Source of the DNA: Dromiciops gliroides
Taxonomy: Eukaryota; Chordata; Mammalia; Microbiotheria; Microbiotheriidae
Reading direction: 5' to 3'
DNA: 64,000 bases
Assembly (NCBI RefSeq): GCF_019393635.1
Contig: NC_057861.1
Coordinates: 661,443,724 to 661,507,723, forward strand
The position numbers and the translations under genes are program-made. Positions 45,701 through 58,474 of the stretch are shown here, one piece after another. Each line of letters starts with the position of its first letter. Positions within the stretch are counted from its first letter, which is position 1. The notes under the pieces were generated by a model. The model did not search any database. It was not told the DNA's origin and saw only the letters and a list, made by a program, of their open reading frames with translations.

Positions 45701-48340
45701 CTCATTTTGGAGACTATGCATTTGCTTTAGTTTCCTTATTTTCAATGTCTCTATGGTCCCTAGGACAAGAGGCATCTCAGATCATCTTGTTAACATAACC
45801 ACTGCTACTTATTGCTGATAAAAGAAAACGAAAAAAAGCACCAATTAAAATTAATGGAAAGAATAGTATGTTTTCTGTTGTCATTCTTGTCTTTTTTTTA
45901 TACCAGTGAGGGATATCAGATGCAAATTGCTAATTTATGACAAAAAACAAAGTATAATTATTCCATCATGAACCTCCATAACATTCTAGTACAAGAACCC
46001 AGGTCTTGGGGCCCCTTGTGATAATAATCATTCACAATTAAATATAGAGAAAGATATTTCTGATTTTGGAACCAAAGGAAAGGATCCAAGGATTTAAAAT
46101 CATATTCTGGATATTGGGGCTCACTGTGAGATACTCATCAGCTGGTCTGACTTAGCTCCAGTCACTGTTTTTAAGTGCAGTTTCTTCATATATAAAAAAG
46201 CACACCTGGATTCAATGGTCTCTAAGTCCCCTGCCATTTCTTCGATTCTCTGGTAATAATAACAAACCTCTAAAACAATTCAATGTACATTCAGGAATGA
46301 AATCCTTATTTCCATAAGTCTACCTTCAATTTGAACATTTAGCAGAAACACTCTATAGTACTACTAAGTAAAGCACTTGCCCCATCAGCCTTAAATGTTA
46401 AGATGTTTAATTCTGTTTCATAAAACATGAACCTAGGGCAGGGACCTTAGAACCCCAGGTCTGATTGAAAGATTAATTTGCTGAAATACCAATGCATTTT
46501 TTTCAACCAAAGAAATCTTTTCTGTATCGGCTTGTATGTCTTCAAATTTATTCAAGTATGTCACTTTGAATTTGACATAATTTACATGATCGGCTTACAT
46601 GAATCTACTTAAATAGGTCTAATATAGGCCTATAAAATAATTACCTAGGAAAGTACAATTTCAGCTTACTAATTCATATTTCTTTACATGTGAATGAAAA
46701 AGGACTACCCCAGAATGTGTGTATATGGTTGCATACACACTCTAATCATTTCAGGAAAAAAATTTTTATATTCTGGTTCTTAAAATGGTGAACTGAGGAC
46801 AGGAACCTAAGAATCCCAAGCCTGAACATTTCCTGATTGTGAAGAGACATAGCCAGACTCAGGAAGCTTCTCTGACAATGAAGCATTTTGTCAGTTCTTG
46901 GTCATCTGAATGGATAGGCTGGCAGCAGAATGGAAGAGCAGATGGGAAAATACAGCATGGCATCTCAGGGGAGATTTCTGCCTGACAGTATGTCTCTTGC
47001 TTTAACTGTTATGATGCCTCACTGGAGGAAGATATTGAGGACAATTTAAATGTCTTGAGGTCAAAGAATAATGAATATATACCCCATAGTTCTCAATTTT
47101 TTTGTATTTAATGGCTAAGATTTACAGAATGATATCACAAGCTTACATGTTTTAAAGAGCCCCCTTGTAGAGGGCCAATTAGAGGATATAATTTGATGTA
47201 TAATAAAATGAGAGCATGATAGAAATATAGGCAGGGTTGGCTGCAAATGAAGATAAGTTCATATATTTTGAAGGTTTATATGAGAAATATGTAAGGCTTT
47301 TTGAGCTGGTGTGTACACTGTAGTCCTATGGTAGATGATATGTGATCCAGAAAGCTCTGTAATATATGTTTTTTTTTAAAACCCTCCCCTTTCCCCATAA
47401 AATTTTCCAATATAATAACATGATTTTTTTGACCAAACAGTCTAAAGCCCCACACAAACAGCCTGGATAAGAATATCTTTGTTGGAGTCTGACAGTGACA
47501 ATAAATGAGAAACAGCTGAGAATGGGAGGCAGAAAAGAGATAGAACTACTTTCAGGTTCCACTTATTACCTGAACTTATACAGGAAACTCATTTCTGTTA
47601 TTCACTAGACCCCCTTTGTAGAAACTGGTCCCCTGGATATGGTGAAGGAAGATCAGGGCTGACATTTATCAGTGGAGCCAAGTTAATTGATTCTTGATTT
47701 GTTGTGTGAAAACTGGGGCAGAGTGAGAAAAGACAACAGTGGTACAAACAAGAGTGGGCTCATTGTCTGGGATTTAGAATATGGAAAGGAGTTGAAACAA
47801 TAAAATGAGTGAGTCAGAGATGATTCATTATTAGTTGCGTCTAGGTTCTGCAGATCACCAGATGTGTAAGTATCAGATATGAATGGAGAATGTTCAAAAG
47901 TAGAGGGATGGAAAAGGACGTTGATTTGGTCTGTGTCTTAATGGCACTCAGTGATATAGAATCTGAAAGGCAGAAAAGATAATCCATGCAGATATTAAAG
48001 TCTGCCTGGAGTCTGTAAAGGAGACTTGAGATAAAAAGTTGAATAAGAGCACAATGGAAATGTGAGAGTTCTCTGTCACTTTGCTTAGGAAAGCCAGAAG
48101 CTAATTTTACCAGCTTTGTTTAGACAAATAAAAATATGTATAATTTTATAAGTACTTGGGGGCATTTCTTCCTCTTAAAATATGACTCTATCTTCACTAT
48201 GCTGAATTTTAAAATTTATGCTTCAGTTATGAAATTTTAAATCTCATGCAGCATTTGTGAATTTAGGACATCTGGGTCTTAGAAATTAAAGCAGGAATTT
48301 ATTGTTGTCTTAGTGATCTCCCTCTTTGAATTAAATGCAA
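45701..48340. other. Long stretch, nearly repeat-free
   Basis: A MIR or L3 scrap is likely at 46110-46260. A T-run lies at 47370-47378. Otherwise about 2.4 kb without recognised repeats or exons. Confidence 0.35.
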
Positions 48341-48344
48341 TAAC

Positions 48345-48450
48345 CATTTTTTAAGTAACTGCTGGGTGCCAGGTACTACACTAAGTGCTGGGGATGCAAA
48401 TAAGAAAAAGAAAGACAGTTCTTGCCCTCAAGGAACTTACAACCTAGTGT
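48345..48450 (+). repeat. Old repeat scrap ("GTGCCAGGTACTACACTAAG" type)
   Basis: 'taactgctgggtgccaggtactacactaagtgctggggatgcaaataag...cccctcaaggaacttacaa' matches the family at 10630 and 56785. Confidence 0.7.
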
Positions 48451-49390
48451 AAAAAGACAATACATAAAAATATTTTTGTCACCACACTATTTGTATTGGA
48501 CTTTAGTATGGTTTGAGCATAAAATGTAGGTATTATATTGGAGAATTAAATGGGGCAAAGGGTGGGGAATAACAGAGAAGTACCTGAGGCCTACGTTAGA
48601 AGCATAGAGATGAGATTAGAAGTGATCCTGTTATCCTAGGAGGAGCATCTGGTTCCATGGTGTTGAAAACAAACACAGCTGCAGATGGAGAGAACATGAA
48701 TAGAAAGCCTTACTAAGAACTGGTTCAAATCCTGTTTCTAACACATAGTTGTATAACCATGGGCAAATTATTTAAACCCTTCATTGCTCAAGACTAAATG
48801 TTTCAGAAAAAAAAGTATCAACTACTTTAGCAAAGCTAGTTTCCTTACTCAGTAGTTCCTTGTATCAGTGAAATCACAGGTCCACTCCCAAACCCTGTCT
48901 AGATCTCTCTCTATTTTCCTCCTTACTATTTCTTCCTTATTTGAATTGACATATTTATTTACTATCCTAAAAAGGAATTTGTAGGAGTTTTGACTTCAAA
49001 CTCCACATTGTGATTTGAGTTCTTCTTGTGTCTTGGAAAAGCAAGGAAAGGGACCAAATGTAGGCAATATTGGATACTGCATTAGGAACTGAAGATAAAT
49101 GAATTTAAAAATGACAAAGTTATGAAGTCCTGCAATTTTTACCTTTTTTGTTTTCTGCCTTCTGTTAATTTAAAAAGAAGAGACAATAGAAAAAATATAA
49201 ATAGAGGACAGATGGCTTAGTGTAAATATATGTGAAAATTATTAGAAGTTTTCAATTAACCCTAAATATAATATAAACCAACTATGTGATGTAGCTATTA
49301 AGTAAGGTAATGCAAGTTTAAACTTACTTAACAGTAATATAGTGTCCAATTCACTGCAAGTAACAGTTCCAATTTACTCTGAGTTAATTG
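48451..49390. other. Unassigned, with one CORE-SINE scrap
   Basis: 48718-48790 is a plus-strand SINE remnant (GGTTCAAATCCTGTTTCTAA). The remainder is unassigned. Confidence 0.4.
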
Positions 49391-49394
49391 GACA

Positions 49395-49640
49395 CATCTG
49401 GAATAGTATGTTCAATTGTGGACATAGAGTGTGTCTAAAGGTAGGCAAGCAGGATGGTGAGAAGATTAAAACACATCACAGATAAAAGAGTTGAAGGGAA
49501 AATTGTTAGCCTAGAAGAGGGAAGTCCAGGATGCAGAATATGTCTTCCAATAATTGAAAAGGCATAATGAGAAAAGGAAAATATAACTTTTAATGTTGTT
49601 CCTGAAAGCAAAAGTGCAACTAATGGGGGGAAGACACAAG
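49395..49640 (+). repeat. L3/CR1 LINE fragment
   Basis: 'atctggaatagtatgttcaattgtggacat' to 'tgttcctgaaagcaaaagtgcaac' follow the L3/CR1 3' pattern. Confidence 0.55.
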
Positions 49641-50744
49641 GTGTCAGATTTTTAAAGACTATAAAAACTCTTTAATTAGGGTTTTCAACAAAGAAAAGCT
49701 AAATTGTAAAAATTAAGTTTCCCACATTTCAGCAGAGTGCAGATAACACTTTCTCAGGGATTCTATTGAAATAATTACTCCATTTATAAAAAATGATGAC
49801 CCCCCCACTTTCCCCTTCCAATACTCATAACTAGAGATGAAAATAAATTTGACAGAAAGAACATTAATATAGGAGGTACTGATTGATTGTTATGAAAAAG
49901 GAAGAGAATTTGGAATGATATCTCTATATGTGTGTATGTTTATGTGTGTGTATGCATATGCATATGTATGTATGTGTGTGTGTATACACACACACACAAT
50001 CAATACTCAGGGTAAGTATAATAAACCAAATGAACTTGAAATTTGCAATTCACCCACAACAACAGTAATGTTTTGTACTTGATTTTATTGTCATTAGATA
50101 GGATGGAAATAATAATTATATTATTTTAATTGAAGAATTTTTGTTAAAAAGATACAGATTTTAGAAAGGCCCAAGGGGAAACATAATCTACCAAGAAAAC
50201 ATATGCTTGCATAGAAAGTACATAAGCCTAGGGGAGAGATGTTGAAAAAAAATCAGGGTACAGGGAAAAAAACAGAAGCTATATGATTGGTGAAAGCACA
50301 TTTCCCTTAAAGCAAAAGTAATTTTTCTTGTCAGATAGCAGAGGAAGCAATGAAAGGAATGACCACTCTGGACTTAATTCAGGTCCAGAAAGAACTAGTT
50401 TGTGAAGTAGCGGTGATGTAAACCTTCAGAGAAAGTGGTAATGACATTTTAGCATTTGTATTAGCCATGGGAGGATATATGGTTTATGGTGGAACATAAA
50501 CTTTAGGAAAGGATATTTCAAGATATACAGAGAAGAAATTGGTAAAATAGAGAACAGGAATTCTAAAGAAAATCAATCAAAAGGAATGGTAGTTTCATTT
50601 TCAACAAGAAAAATTAATTAAAATAAAAAAATAATTTTGATGAACAAAGGGAAGATAACCAAAGTAACTACTGTTGTTACTTAAAGTGTCCATTATTAGT
50701 TCAGATTCTTAAAACAGATTATTAAAAGTGGGATTAACAGAAAT
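49641..50744. other. Unassigned, with TG/CA-rich tract
   Basis: Low-complexity GTGTATG/ACAC sequence at about 49926-50000. No other feature. Confidence 0.5.
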
Positions 50745-50985
50745 CCAAGTGGCACAACATTCTAAATATAAATTTCTCTATTTGAAGTCAGGAAAACCTT
50801 AGATCAAATTATGCCTCAGACACTTACCAGCTATGTAACCCTGGGCACATCACTTAACCTCTCAGCTGCAACTTGCTCATCTGTAAAATAAGAATAATGT
50901 TAGTAGCTATGTCCCAAAGTCATTGTGAGGATTAAATGAGATAAGTAAAGTATTTTGCAAACTTTAAAGTGCTATATTATTTCTT
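50745..50985 (+). repeat. CORE-SINE, long relic
   Basis: 'gaagtcaggaaaaccttagatcaaattatgcctcagacacttaccagctatgtaaccctgggcacatcacttaacctc...tgctcatctgtaaaata...gtcattgtgaggattaaatgagataag' is a full-length older CORE-SINE. Confidence 0.85.
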
Positions 50986-51890
50986 CATTACCACCACCAT
51001 CAACAACATCATTTTCTTCTTCACACATGGATCAGGACAAATATAATAGTATAATAAATCTGTAGGAATTACATTAAATAAACTAAATCTATAGATTGAA
51101 CTAAGGCTTGCAAAACAAAATTATAAGGACCATTAAAATGGTATTTTGAAATGTATGTTTAGATGAAGAAAAAGGAATAATTGCTTAAGGTATATAATAA
51201 TAATCAATCTATAGGCATTGCCAACCATGAATTATGTCCTGGGGATACAAAGACAAAAATGAAACTTTTAATCTTATAGGATTTACAGAATATCAGGAGA
51301 GACAATATGTACATACATATGTGTATGGAAAAGGCTGTGATGTCCCTCACCCACCTCCAGCTCAATTGATTTAGTAACAGAGTATAATCAAAGTTTTAAT
51401 GTGTTAACAAGATATTCCATTCTGTGATTCTTTCTGTAATTGAGCAAGGTCCAACTTTATAGGCTAAACATACAAATTAGACATGTCCTTAGAGGCTTTG
51501 AATACCTAAATACTGGATATAGTTCAGGAAGTGAAGTATGAAAAGGGAGAGAGTACAAGTTGGGTACTTCTATGGAGGAGACTCCTGGAAGCAGGGTTCT
51601 TACTTCTTCCTCATATCAGCCATCGAGCTTTGAAGGAGAGTTAACCTGACCAGTAGGAGACATTATCTTTTGAGGATTCTTTCTTTCCTTTGTGAGTCTA
51701 TCAGAAATATGTTCACAACCATAAAGGGATCATAAGATGCTCTACCTTCTTGATTCATTAAAAGCTAATAATGTCTGATTACATTCAATGAATATATAAA
51801 CTGAGTTGTGGGAGGGGAAGGGGGAATCACTTCCTTCCATTACACAGGCATATCTAAAATAAATATATAATGAGGATCCGATGCATTGGT
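50986..51890. other. Unassigned, with one old repeat scrap
   Basis: 51195-51310 resembles the 'ggggatacaaagacaaaaatgaaac' repeat family. The remainder shows nothing firm. Confidence 0.4.
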
Positions 51891-51891
51891 G

Positions 51892-52353
51892 TCATCCTGT
51901 GTGGTAGATTCTGGGAAGTAGATGGCATATCTTAATGTGGATGAAACCAGGGAACACTTCCAGTAGAATCATGATGGCATGTAAGGTGAATTCATTGGAA
52001 AGACTATAGACAATGTGTGAATATTTTGTAAAATTGTAAATGGTGAACTTCAGGCTTGGGAAGGCAACATTTTCATTGTCTGAGTAGCCAGAATTGCCAG
52101 AATCTTCAAAAGACCTTGATTCAGCTTTGGCCTTCTCTTCCACCACCCTGTTTTTGTCTGTGTGTGGTGTCTGATGAGAGACTATGACGTTAGGGGAAGG
52201 ACTGTGGGACCTTCTCCTCTGAGGCCACATGGTACAAAGAAATAGAGACTCCTTGACTTCTTTCTTCATCTTTTCCATTCTGACAATGGGTGAGGAACAA
52301 GCGGAGATCTTTGGGAGTGATATTAGTGTCCCCAACTCAGTAGAACAACTCAT
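51892..52353 (-). other. Unrecognised 153-codon open reading frame
   Basis: This is the longest uninterrupted frame in the window. The first two thirds are hydrophilic and Ser/Pro/Lys/Glu-rich, with a Glu-Asp-Ser-Gly-Asn-Ser-Gly-Tyr-Ser-Asp segment at about residues 83-92. The last third is hydrophobic (His-Ala-Ile-Met-Ile-Leu-Leu near residue 125). I recognise no domain. The local GC is higher than in the flanks. There is no visible promoter, splice-site arrangement or A tail. It could be a chance frame, a decayed retrocopy or an orphan exon; chance is a fair default. Confidence 0.2.
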
Positions 52354-52681
52354 CTAACATTGATTTTAGCACCTGCCATGAACTTGGTAGGATCAATGTT
52401 ATGTAAGTACCAAGCTAAGTTTTGATTCTTTTCTTCCAAAAAAACAAAAAAAACAAAAACCATAATGTGGGGAAAAGTATAGCCTAAAAGTATTAAGAAG
52501 AAATGCTTATATGTCAGTTCTTGTGATAAACAAACTAATTCATAGGCCTAATCCCCAAAATCACACATGATTATGTCCCTAAAGTGATAGGAGAAAATAT
52601 ATTTTCTGGCTATGTCTTTGAAGTAAATATTCCTTTGTAAAAATCCAGTTAAGTGATTTAATGGAACTAGAGTAATGATAA
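52354..52681. other. No recognised feature
   Basis: An A-rich tract lies at 52438-52460. Nothing else is recognised. Confidence 0.4.
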
Positions 52682-52685
52682 CTAT

Positions 52686-53056
52686 TGTTAAGGGCTAAAA
52701 TTCTAGCTAAACTGTCTAAAATATCTAATGAATAGTCGCCAATAAATTATAAGCTTTAGCAAGAGTTAGACGTTTAAGCATTTATTAAGGAGAATAAGAA
52801 TTTGGTAAAGAGAGAAGAAAAGGCCTAGATTCCTATCTATTAAAGGGAGGACGCAGTTCTAGCTCCCTTCTCCACCAGCATCCCCAGGAAAAGAGCGCTA
52901 GTCAGAGCACCCAGCTCTTCCTTCTTCCTCCCACTAGCCAACGTCACTTCCTGACACCAAAGAAAAGACTCATGGTCCTGCCCTCAAAGACCTTCCTTCA
53001 TAGTGGAGCTTTTCTACAGTAAGTCTCCAGCAGGTGGCGTCATTCCAATCGTTACA
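52686..53056 (-). mobile_element. Solo LTR, family 1 (copy 3), endogenous retrovirus fossil
   Basis: A 371-bp minus-strand unit (TGTAACGATTGG...GCCCTTAACA read on that strand) with exact CTAT duplications at 52682-52685 and 53057-53060. By eye roughly nine in ten positions match copy 1, with several differences at CpG sites. A poly(A) signal is in the same relative place. No viral interior. Orientation is opposite to copies 1 and 2. Confidence 0.9.
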
Positions 53057-53060
53057 CTAT

Positions 53061-53459
53061 GAAACTAACAAATGGAAGAAACATATCTGGTAGGAGTTCT
53101 AGTCAATGGCAGAAGATGAGAGACACAAACCCCTTACAGTAGCTGAGAACCCTGAAAAGAGAATATAACTGGCTTGGCTCTAGAGAGTGAAGCTAGGGCA
53201 CATACACTGCAGATACAAGCTAATTTTAAAGGAAAGGAATAATAAGTAGGGGAATCAGGAAAGGACTCATGTAGATGGTAGTATTTGAACTGAGTCTTAA
53301 AAGAGACCAGATATTCTAAGAAGTAGAAGTTAGGAAAGAGAGAAATAATTGAAATTTAGAAAATAAAAATACTCAACTTCCCTTCATTATACCATTTTTT
53401 CCTGTCAATGAAAATTATTTTCAAAATAGAAAGGGTTGGGCTTCCAAATAAAATAAGAA
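53061..53459. other. No recognised feature
   Basis: Unassigned. Confidence 0.4.
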
Positions 53460-53680
53460 TAATCAGAGGCTCACACAGTTAGAACTCGGAGGGATCTTAA
53501 AGTTCATCTAATCTCTCTCCCTCCTTTTTCAGTTAAGGAAAGAGAAATCCAGAGAAGTGAAATAATTTTCTCAAATACAGGTAAGTGGGAGATTCAGGAT
53601 TCAAATTCAGGACTAATGTCACTAATTTTATCCTTCCAAGTTCAGTACCTTTTCCTACTGCACCACATGTGTACTTTCAC
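53460..53680 (+). repeat. Unnamed old SINE-like repeat
   Basis: 'cacacagttagaactcggagggatcttaaagttcatctaatc...' through 'agagaaatccagagaagtgaaataattttctc' to 'actgcaccacat'. Same family as 13796 and 43440, longer here. Confidence 0.6.
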
Positions 53681-53718
53681 ATAATGTGTGTGAAAGTACT
53701 TTTTAATTAAAAAGTGCT

Positions 53719-53861
53719 GGGGCAGCTAGATGGTGCAGTGGTTAAAGCACCGGCCCTGGACTCAGGAGTACCTGAGTTCAAATCCGGCCTCAGACACTTG
53801 ACACTTACTAGCTGTGTGACCGTGGGCAAGTCACTTAACCCCAATTGCCTCACTAAAAAAA
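53719..53861 (+). repeat. SINE with 10-bp target-site duplication
   Basis: Exact AAAAAGTGCT at 53709-53718 and 53862-53871. Near-consensus, with CpG still present in ACCGGCCC and CCGGCC, so young. Confidence 0.96.
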
Positions 53862-53871
53862 AAAAAGTGCT

Positions 53872-54065
53872 AAACACTTTTTAACAGATGGAAATTATTA
53901 TTGTTACTAGCCAATTATAAGTAACTAATTCATGTGATACCCAAATGTATTTGTTACACTGTATTTTCATATCTAACATCAAAGTCTCTCTTCCTTAACC
54001 CTAGGATAGTGAGGTCCATGTCTTTTCTGAAAACATTTTCATGCAGGAGCCAATCTATGTAAAAA
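53872..54065. other. No recognised feature
   Basis: Unassigned. Confidence 0.4.
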
Positions 54066-54069
54066 AACA

Positions 54070-54240
54070 CACACAAAATAATTGTACACATGTATAACCT
54101 ATATGAAATTGCTTACTGTCTCAAGGAGAGGGGAAGGGAAGGAGGAAAAGAGGGAAAGAGAGAATTTGTAATTCAAATTTAAAAAGAACGTTAATTTTTT
54201 TACATTTAATTGGAAAAGTATTATTTATAGTAAAAAAATA
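54070..54240 (+). mobile_element. L1 3'-end fragment
   Basis: 'gtacacatgtataacctatatgaaattgcttactgtctcaaggagaggggaagggaaggagg...' then 'ttacatttaattggaaaag' match the L1 3'UTR at 41080-41215. A short 5'-truncated insertion. Confidence 0.85.
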
Positions 54241-54700
54241 GAATGGGCATAAAAAAATGATCTATAAATCCAAGGAACCTGATGGCATATTTGCAGTGGG
54301 ATTTTGTGCACATGGAAATGCCAACAGTTGAGAAGGTTGAAACAGAATTAAATCAAAACACCTGGTTTCCTTTGCTAGCAGGAGAGAAATGCTGATAAAA
54401 GTTCATAGGCCTTCTTCTAAAAGATTCTGACCACAGGTGTTAGTGTCTATCAGCTGCTTGGCTTCATCAGCACATAGTTGTCACTAGGTAACAAATAAAT
54501 GGTGCTCACAGCTGGATTACTCAATTCAAATGCTGAAAACTTATAACAGAATGTGCAATAGTGTAATGCACAACAAAATAATACAGGAGAATGCAACAAA
54601 TACTGATGAAGCAGGTGCTTTGATTAAAGAATTTAGTTAACTGATGTGGAAGGTACTAAGTTTAGATAAAATTCTCATTCTGCACTCAAGGAGTAAATAG
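54241..54700. other. No recognised feature
   Basis: Unassigned. Confidence 0.4.
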
Positions 54701-54704
54701 AGGC

Positions 54705-54950
54705 AGAAGTGCATAGTGGAAATAATGGTAGACCCAGAGTCAGGAGAGACCACATTTGGAATGGCACCTCTGACATTTGCTCATTGCATGAACATGGGGA
54801 TGTCTCTTAATCATGCTGAGCCTTGATTTCTTCCTCATTAAAATATGAATGAGGGTAAGTATTGCATGTGCCTTTCATAGGATTATCCTATTATGAAAAT
54901 CAGGTGAAATGACAAGTGGTGAGCAGTAGATAAATGTCATTATTTATAAA
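54705..54950 (+). repeat. MIR relic
   Basis: 'gcatagtggaaataatggtagacccagagtcaggagag' to 'gagccttgatttcttcctcattaaaatatg' to 'gtagataaatgtcattattta' spans MIR. Confidence 0.75.
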
Positions 54951-55520
54951 AACTAATAGGCCAATAAGACACAAATATACAATAATACATGAGAAGGACA
55001 TTCAAATACTATAAAACTGAGAGCTAGATGAGGTTAGGAGTTAAAAAAAAGTTACTGTATCCTTTAAATATGGTATCTGGGAGGAATCATAAGATCAGAT
55101 GTTGGGTGGATCCTCTCTGGTGAATTTTTGGGCTGGCATGAATGGTTTGTGTCTACTTCATTAGAGAAAATACCTACCTACATCAATAACATCACAGATC
55201 CATCAGTGTAATTGAATTTGAGTAAAGCATGTTCAGTCAACAGCTTAAGTCTTTTTGGGAAATGAAATGAAAGTGATGTAAGTAGTTAGGTGCTACAGGC
55301 TATGCCACTTTCTACATAATTGGTTGAACTGTTTAAGAGATATAGCAAATCCCAGCAAGACATGTCTTTATAAAGGGAATTGATGATTATGGAAAGCACA
55401 GTGATAAATTGTAAGAACTTACTCATTAGTTATTAGGCCTTTTTTCTAAGGCTCTAAAATTTCTAAAAGAAGTGGATCCCATTGACTTCATATTTTATTA
55501 CTATGTAGAGAAGTCCCCCC
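54951..55520. other. No recognised feature
   Basis: Unassigned. Confidence 0.4.
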
Positions 55521-55525
55521 CCACA

Positions 55526-56190
<665 letters not shown>

Positions 56191-56194
56191 TACC

Positions 56195-56560
56195 ACCCTG
56201 TTTTCTCTAGGACAAAATTCAATCTTCTCTTTGTCAATGTAAAATCCTTCAAAATGTGGCTCTATCCTATCTTCCTGATATAGGATTATTGCACATCAGA
56301 CTTCCTGTGCTCACAGTTTTGGTCAGTTTGGCCTTCTTCCTTTTCTCTGTATGTGACACTTCATTTTCTCTCTTTTATTCTTCACAAAAGCTATCCCTAT
56401 GCTTTGGATAGTATACCCTGACTCTTTGAATTCCTAAGTTTCTTCAAAGGTGTCAACTTCTAAAGGTGAACTATTCTCACCTTTTCAGTTCCCTTTCTTC
56501 TACATTGGAAGTTTCTTGATTATTTTTGCATATTTTTCACATTTGTTTGTTGGTATAGAT
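56195..56560 (+). repeat. L2 LINE 3' fragment
   Basis: 'ctaggacaaaattcaatcttctc...gtaaaatccttcaaaatgtggctctatcctatcttcc' is the L2 'aggataaagtccaaactcc...ccttcacaacctggcccc' region, followed by its downstream part. Confidence 0.7.
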
Positions 56561-56614
56561 ATTTATCACCTCTCTCCCCTTCCAAATTAAAAAAAATATG
56601 CTCCTTTTGTGCCA

Positions 56615-56735
56615 GATATTATTTCTTTTCTTGCCTTTTCTTTTTTCTTTCCTTTACTTTTCTCTCCTCTCCTTCCTTGATTTTCCTTCCTTTTTCTCTT
56701 CCCTTCCTTCCTCCTCCTTTTTTGTTTTCTTATGG
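56615..56735. repeat. (T/C)-rich polypyrimidine tract
   Basis: About 110 bp almost entirely C and T on the plus strand. Confidence 0.85.
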
Positions 56736-56784
56736 ATCCACAGAATTCTACTCCAATGTCATAACAATGAAGGAAATAATGAAT

Positions 56785-56870
56785 GGGATATTTATTAAGT
56801 GCTTATTATGTGCAAAGCACTAAGCTAAGTACTGGGGATATCCCCGATCTCACATTCTAATGGAAAAGTC
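56785..56870 (+). repeat. Old repeat scrap ("TATTAAGTGCTTATTATGTGC" type)
   Basis: 'tattaagtgcttattatgtgcaaagcactaagctaagtactggggat...ctcacattctaatgg', the same family as 48345. Confidence 0.7.
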
Positions 56871-57762
56871 AACATAAAGGGAGTATTATAATTGCAAATC
56901 TCTTGGGGAAAAAAAAAGCTCAAGGTACTTATGGCACAGAAACAAAGCATATGTTAATACCTCTTCTTTAATGTCATTTTCATTAATAAAATGATACCAA
57001 TTTCAGAAGTTTAATCATTTGCCAATACCAAGGACTTTTATAGTTAAGAACTTTCTTTGGAGGTCTTTAGCAGTTGTTACTGTATTGCATACAGGAGCAG
57101 CTGCCGGGCTGTATCTCCATAGGCAATGTTTCCTAGGATGATTCCAGAGGGTTCTGTGATAGATGAATTGCTATTCCCAAGGGTCTGAGTTTCAGGGGCC
57201 TGGGTTGTTTCCATAAGGATTGGAAGGGAAATGGTGGTCAAAGTGATGATGGCAGACTAACTTACCTGCTACATGCTGCTTTCCATCATCCATTTGTAGT
57301 ACTTCAATGCTTTAGTTAGGCTGGTTTGTCTGTTTTGTGTAATGTTATAAGAAAATCATATGATGAATATGACTCTGAGTCCTCAAAGTAGAGTATAAAT
57401 TTGGTGAGGGTTTATCATGATGAAAAAGTTTCCAGTGTACATTCAGCATCAATCTGTGTCTACTGTACAAGAACCAGGTCCATTACACATATAGAAGAAC
57501 ATCATCAGTGGTTAGTGAATTAATTGACCATAATAATCCATGAAAAAAACAGATTTTAAAGGAGCATGCAGTCTATTAAAATGTCCTTCTGATTTCATAG
57601 TGATTATAGAACAAATTGGGGCAGATGATGCTAAGTGTATGGTTTTCAAAACATCAAATAACATTAACTTAGTGACAGAACTTTAAACATAAAATTTGCA
57701 TAATGACCAACAAATTGACATAAAAGTTAAATAACTTAACCACCTCAATATTGATAATCTCA
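56871..57762. other. Unassigned
   Basis: 57040-57300 is a little richer in GC. No repeat or exon is recognised. Confidence 0.4.
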
Positions 57763-57777
57763 TGATCAAAGAAATTT

Positions 57778-57918
57778 CTTTTTGTGGGGCAATGGGGGTT
57801 AAGTGACTTGCCCAGGGTCACACAGCTAGTAAGTGTCAAGTGTCTGAGGCCGGATTTGAACTCAGGTACTCCTGAATCCAGGGCCGGTGCTTTATCCACT
57901 GCGCCACCTAGCCGCCCC
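57778..57918 (-). repeat. Youngest-looking SINE, exact 15-bp duplication
   Basis: Exact TGATCAAAGAAATTT at 57763-57777 and 57919-57933. Keeps CpGs in GCGCCACC, GCCGCCCC, GGCCGGTGC and GGCCGGATT that are lost in most other copies, so probably the most recent insertion here. Confidence 0.97.
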
Positions 57919-57933
57919 TGATCAAAGAAATTT

Positions 57934-58404
57934 TTAAAAGGAATTTTCAGTTAAATGGAAAGATTACTCAGAGGTTTTCTTTGTAGAGGCAAATAAAATA
58001 GTTGGCAAATTTGGTTTCAATATGCACACAAAGAAGACAAGAAATACAATTTAATTGAATTATCTTATCAGGTATAATGTACTCATAATAAGCATAAGCA
58101 CAGAGAGAGCTATGATGAAACTGCAACAGTTTTTTTTTTTCCACAATTCCCTCTTATAAAGCTTTGAGAGTTAGAGAAATTCTACAACAAAAGTGATATC
58201 TTCAAAATCAAGTCAATGCAATCAGTGATATTCTATGACTTCAATGTGATCAAGGAAAGAGATATATTGTTGAAAATATATTAGAAAACAAGCAGATATG
58301 AATGTAGCTCAAAGGTTCTAGACTATCCAAAGCCTTGTGCTAGCCTATATGTAATACCTTCTTCCATAAGGGTGGGAAGGCACTAAGAGTGACTGGCATG
58401 GAAT
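57934..58404. other. No recognised feature
   Basis: Unassigned. Confidence 0.4.
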
Positions 58405-58474
58405 CTCCCCACTCTCTCTCTCTCCTATCTCTATCTCTTTGTGTCTCTGTGTCTTTCTGTCTCTCTGTGTCTAT

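Noticed and set aside
51892-52353. Calling the 153-codon frame a real gene, for example an FBXO5-like protein because of its Asp-Ser-Gly segment
   Set aside because: Only a few residues agree and order and spacing do not. Kept as an unrecognised frame.
20225-53056. A complete provirus formed by the LTR copies
   Set aside because: The copies are far apart, one is inverted, two have their own 4-bp duplications, and no viral genes lie between them.
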